This document shows positions 62,329 to 64,000 of a stretch of DNA of 64,000 bases, piece after piece. Each line of letters starts with the position of its first letter. Positions within the stretch are counted from its first letter, which is position 1. This DNA comes from Chloroflexota bacterium (GTDB lineage Bacteria > Chloroflexota > Limnocylindria > Limnocylindrales > CSP1-4). Position numbers and translations under genes: made by a program. The DNA is taken from NCBI GenBank assembly GCA_021786265.1, contig JAJYNP010000051.1, positions 45,361 through 109,360 on the forward strand. Reading direction: 5' to 3'. The notes beneath the pieces were generated by a model. That model was not told the DNA's origin, searched no databases, and saw only the letters and a program-made list of their open reading frames with translations.

Positions 62329-63894
62329 ATGAGTGCATCCACCATGTCGCATATACATCACCTGCCCACCGCCCTCGATGACCTGGCCGGCCGGCGGGTC
62401 GCCCGTTGGGTACGGGAGAGCACGGCCGGCCAGTACGACAACTGGGGCCCGGATGCGCAGCGCGAGCTGCAGGACCGGCTGATCGAGCGGTACGGGCTGG
62501 TGGACACGGGCCTCGTCTGGCAGACGGCCGCCTCGGGCCGCACCGTCCACCGGCACCCGGCCTTTGCCATGCTCGACGCCGCCCGTACGGGGGCCTTCGA
62601 CGTGCTCGCGGTCGGCTACATGAGCCGCTTTCAGCGGAACCTGAAGCAGACCCTCATCGCGGTCGACGATCTGCACGCCCTGGGGGTCGCGGTCCTCTTC
62701 GCCGACGAGCGCATTCTCTCCAGCGATGCGGATCGCTGGGACGACTTCGTGCGGGAGGCCCACGAGGCCGAGTCGTACAGCCGCAAGCTCGGGAAGCGGA
62801 TCAAGGAGGGGCTGGCCGCGAAACGTCGCCGGCTGGGGGAGCCGGGTGGCCAGCCGCCGTACGGCTACACCCGCGCCGGCAAGCCGCCCGTCCTGGAGCC
62901 GATCCCGGACGCCCTGGAGCGGGTCCGCGCCTGCTATGTGGCCGCCGCGGAGGGGCTCACCGATCTGGAAGTCGCCGAGCGGGTGGGGCTCCCCTTCTAC
63001 ACCGCCCGCGGCATCCTGACCAATCCGCTCTATGCCGGCCGATTGCGGGACGGCACCCCCACCCGCGTGCCGGCCGTGATCGAGCCGGAGCTATGGGACC
63101 GCGTGCAGCTCGCCCGCTCGCGCTACAGCCGCCGGCACCCCGGCCGCTCCACGAAATGGCGGACCTACGCCCTCTCGATGCTCTACTGCGCACACTGCGG
63201 GCGCCATCTCATCGGCCAGCAGGACCGCTACCGGCACAACTTCGCCTGCCCTGAGTGGATCGCCGCGCGCTCCGCACCCCGGCGGGCCTTCAAGCACGCC
63301 TCGGACCGGCGCGGGAAGGGACTGAGCTATCCCGCCGACTGGTATGAGGGCATCGTGCGCCAGGCGCTGGCCCACGTGAGCGCGGGCGCGGACCTGGTGA
63401 CCGAGGTGGTGGCCGGGCTCGCGGAGGACGCTACCGAACCCGCGCCCGAGACCCTCGCCCGCATCGAACGCGACCGCGAGGCGGTGCTCGGGCGCTACCG
63501 GCGGGACCGCGATACCCATGCCCTGGACGAGGCGATGGCCCGGCTTGATGGCGAGGAAGCGGCCGCCCGGAAGCGGGCCGTCGACGGCCCCACCGCGGCC
63601 GAGGCGGTCGCCTACCTGCGCAACCTACCCGCCCTGTGGGACGAGGCCGAGGGCTCCGGGCGCAAGCTGCTCGCCGAGGCACTCTTCGAGCGCGTCGAGG
63701 TGCTCGGGACCCGGAAGGTGCACATCCGCCCGAGCGCGTCGGCGATGCGCTACGGGTGGGCAGATGCGTGGCGTGGGGTGCGCTTGGTTGTTATGGTCGG
63801 GGCGAGAGGGCTTGCCCCGACCAACCGGGGACGGCCCCTGGGCGCTCGGGTCGATCCGCGGATCGGTCTTGCACGCCGGTCATTCAGGGCCTAA
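62329..63894 (+). CDS. Large serine recombinase (site-specific integrase/resolvase family)
   Basis: 521 residues from ATG 62329. Resolvase domain with catalytic serine S31 in ARWVRESTAGQ, the arginine-containing VGYMSRFQRN, and AESYSRKLGKRIKEGLAAKRR; then the recombinase domain (LEVAERVGLPFYTARGILTNPLYAG), a zinc-ribbon (MLYCAHCGRHLIG ... FACPEW), a coiled coil (about 365-430) and a basic end. The last 45 or so residues run through the class A repeat (63795) and the stop TAA belongs to the 109-base direct repeat. It is positioned like an integrase at the end of an element. Confidence 0.9.
   Translation: MSASTMSHIHHLPTALDDLAGRRVARWVRESTAGQYDNWGPDAQRELQDRLIERYGLVDTGLVWQTAASGRTVHRHPAFAMLDAARTGAFDVLAVGYMSRFQRNLKQTLIAVDDLHALGVAVLFADERILSSDADRWDDFVREAHEAESYSRKLGKRIKEGLAAKRRRLGEPGGQPPYGYTRAGKPPVLEPIPDALERVRACYVAAAEGLTDLEVAERVGLPFYTARGILTNPLYAGRLRDGTPTRVPAVIEPELWDRVQLARSRYSRRHPGRSTKWRTYALSMLYCAHCGRHLIGQQDRYRHNFACPEWIAARSAPRRAFKHASDRRGKGLSYPADWYEGIVRQALAHVSAGADLVTEVVAGLAEDATEPAPETLARIERDREAVLGRYRRDRDTHALDEAMARLDGEEAAARKRAVDGPTAAEAVAYLRNLPALWDEAEGSGRKLLAEALFERVEVLGTRKVHIRPSASAMRYGWADAWRGVRLVVMVGARGLAPTNRGRPLGARVDPRIGLARRSFRA
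63795..63822 (+). repeat. Copy of dispersed repeat (class A), perfect hairpin
   Basis: GGTCGGGGC (63795-63803) pairs exactly with GCCCCGACC (63814-63822) around a 10-base loop. It is the most symmetrical copy and lies inside the 3' end of the recombinase gene, 70 bases before the direct repeat. Confidence 0.85.
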
Positions 63895-64000
63895 GCTTTG
63901 CTCATGGAACGGCGAGTAAAGGCCAAGCGCCAGCGCGGTTACACTCGCGTGAGCGCCAAGCACCAGGTGACCATCCCGCAGGATGCGCTCGCGCGGGCGG
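63892..64000 (+). repeat. Right copy of the long exact direct repeat
   Basis: Identical over all 109 visible bases to 40171-40279. The identity begins with the recombinase stop codon (TAAGCTTTGC) and continues to the window edge; how far it extends is unknown. Confidence 0.95.
63904..64000 (+). CDS. vapB: Second copy of the AbrB/VapB antitoxin (cut by window end)
   Basis: The 32 visible codons are identical at the nucleotide level to the antitoxin at 40183: MERRVKAKRQRGYTRVSAKH then QVTIPQDALARA. Whether the gene and a following vapC are whole cannot be seen. The perfect identity implies a very recent duplication or gene conversion. Confidence 0.9.
   Translation, partial: MERRVKAKRQRGYTRVSAKHQVTIPQDALARA

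Noticed and set aside
32233..63826. Dispersed repeats as complete tRNA genes
   Set aside because: Only the 3' acceptor-like part with CCA is recognisable; the other arms are absent at every copy.

Overview
This is a very GC-rich bacterial window with tightly packed genes, many GTG starts and many 4-base ATGA/GTGA overlaps. F420/deazaflavin-type DDN proteins, GYD, DUF2332 and Mth938-family proteins, NarX/LuxR-type signalling and TIGR04255 fit a free-living Chloroflexota or Actinomycetota lineage. That placement is an inference from gene content. I saw no rRNA, complete tRNA or CRISPR array.

Region 1 (1-10.8 kb) is a redox and signalling block. On the minus strand lie a TPR protein, an NHL beta-propeller protein and a cut-off multihaem c-type cytochrome, followed by a NarX-like sensor kinase overlapping its LuxR-type response regulator, and a receiver-like membrane protein that lacks the phospho-acceptor aspartate. 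Divergently, a five-gene operon (small membrane protein, six-haem cytochrome, four-cluster ferredoxin subunit, NrfD-type quinone subunit, seven-haem cytochrome) looks like a membrane quinone/cytochrome oxidoreductase with no catalytic subunit in view.

Region 2 (10.8-32 kb) is mostly chromosomal housekeeping and accessory genes: phosphotriesterase-like hydrolase, sialidase-like BNR protein, phytoene-desaturase-like oxidoreductase, ADP-forming acyl-CoA synthetase, LpqC-type esterase, PAS-GGDEF cyclase, a VapBC pair and many small proteins. From 25 to 32.6 kb it becomes a gene graveyard: truncated PPOX, Mth938, HhH-GPD glycosylase, DUF429, O-methyltransferase and AAA_14/DUF4143 fragments lie between intact small genes.

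Region 3 (32-49 kb) holds an (alpha/alpha)6-like protein, a SagB-type nitroreductase, an ATPase diverging from a SWIM-SNF2 helicase, then a run of toxin-antitoxin modules (four intact VapBC-type pairs plus a decayed AbiE-like pair) mixed with broken genes. A short repeat whose reverse strand resembles the 3' end of a tRNA recurs at module boundaries, always in the same orientation.

Region 4 (49-64 kb) is the most element-like part: a TIGR04255 trio, an unknown membrane protein, a nuclease-like protein, a long Mrr-DEAD helicase with seven helicase-associated repeats split by one in-frame TAG, then a DNA methyltransferase, a Toprim/RecA-like ATPase and a large serine recombinase. The recombinase stop codon lies inside a 109-base exact direct copy of the start of the vapB gene at 40.17 kb. 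The 23.7 kb between the two copies is therefore a candidate integrative element or defence island. Neither its borders nor its mobility can be proved from this window.
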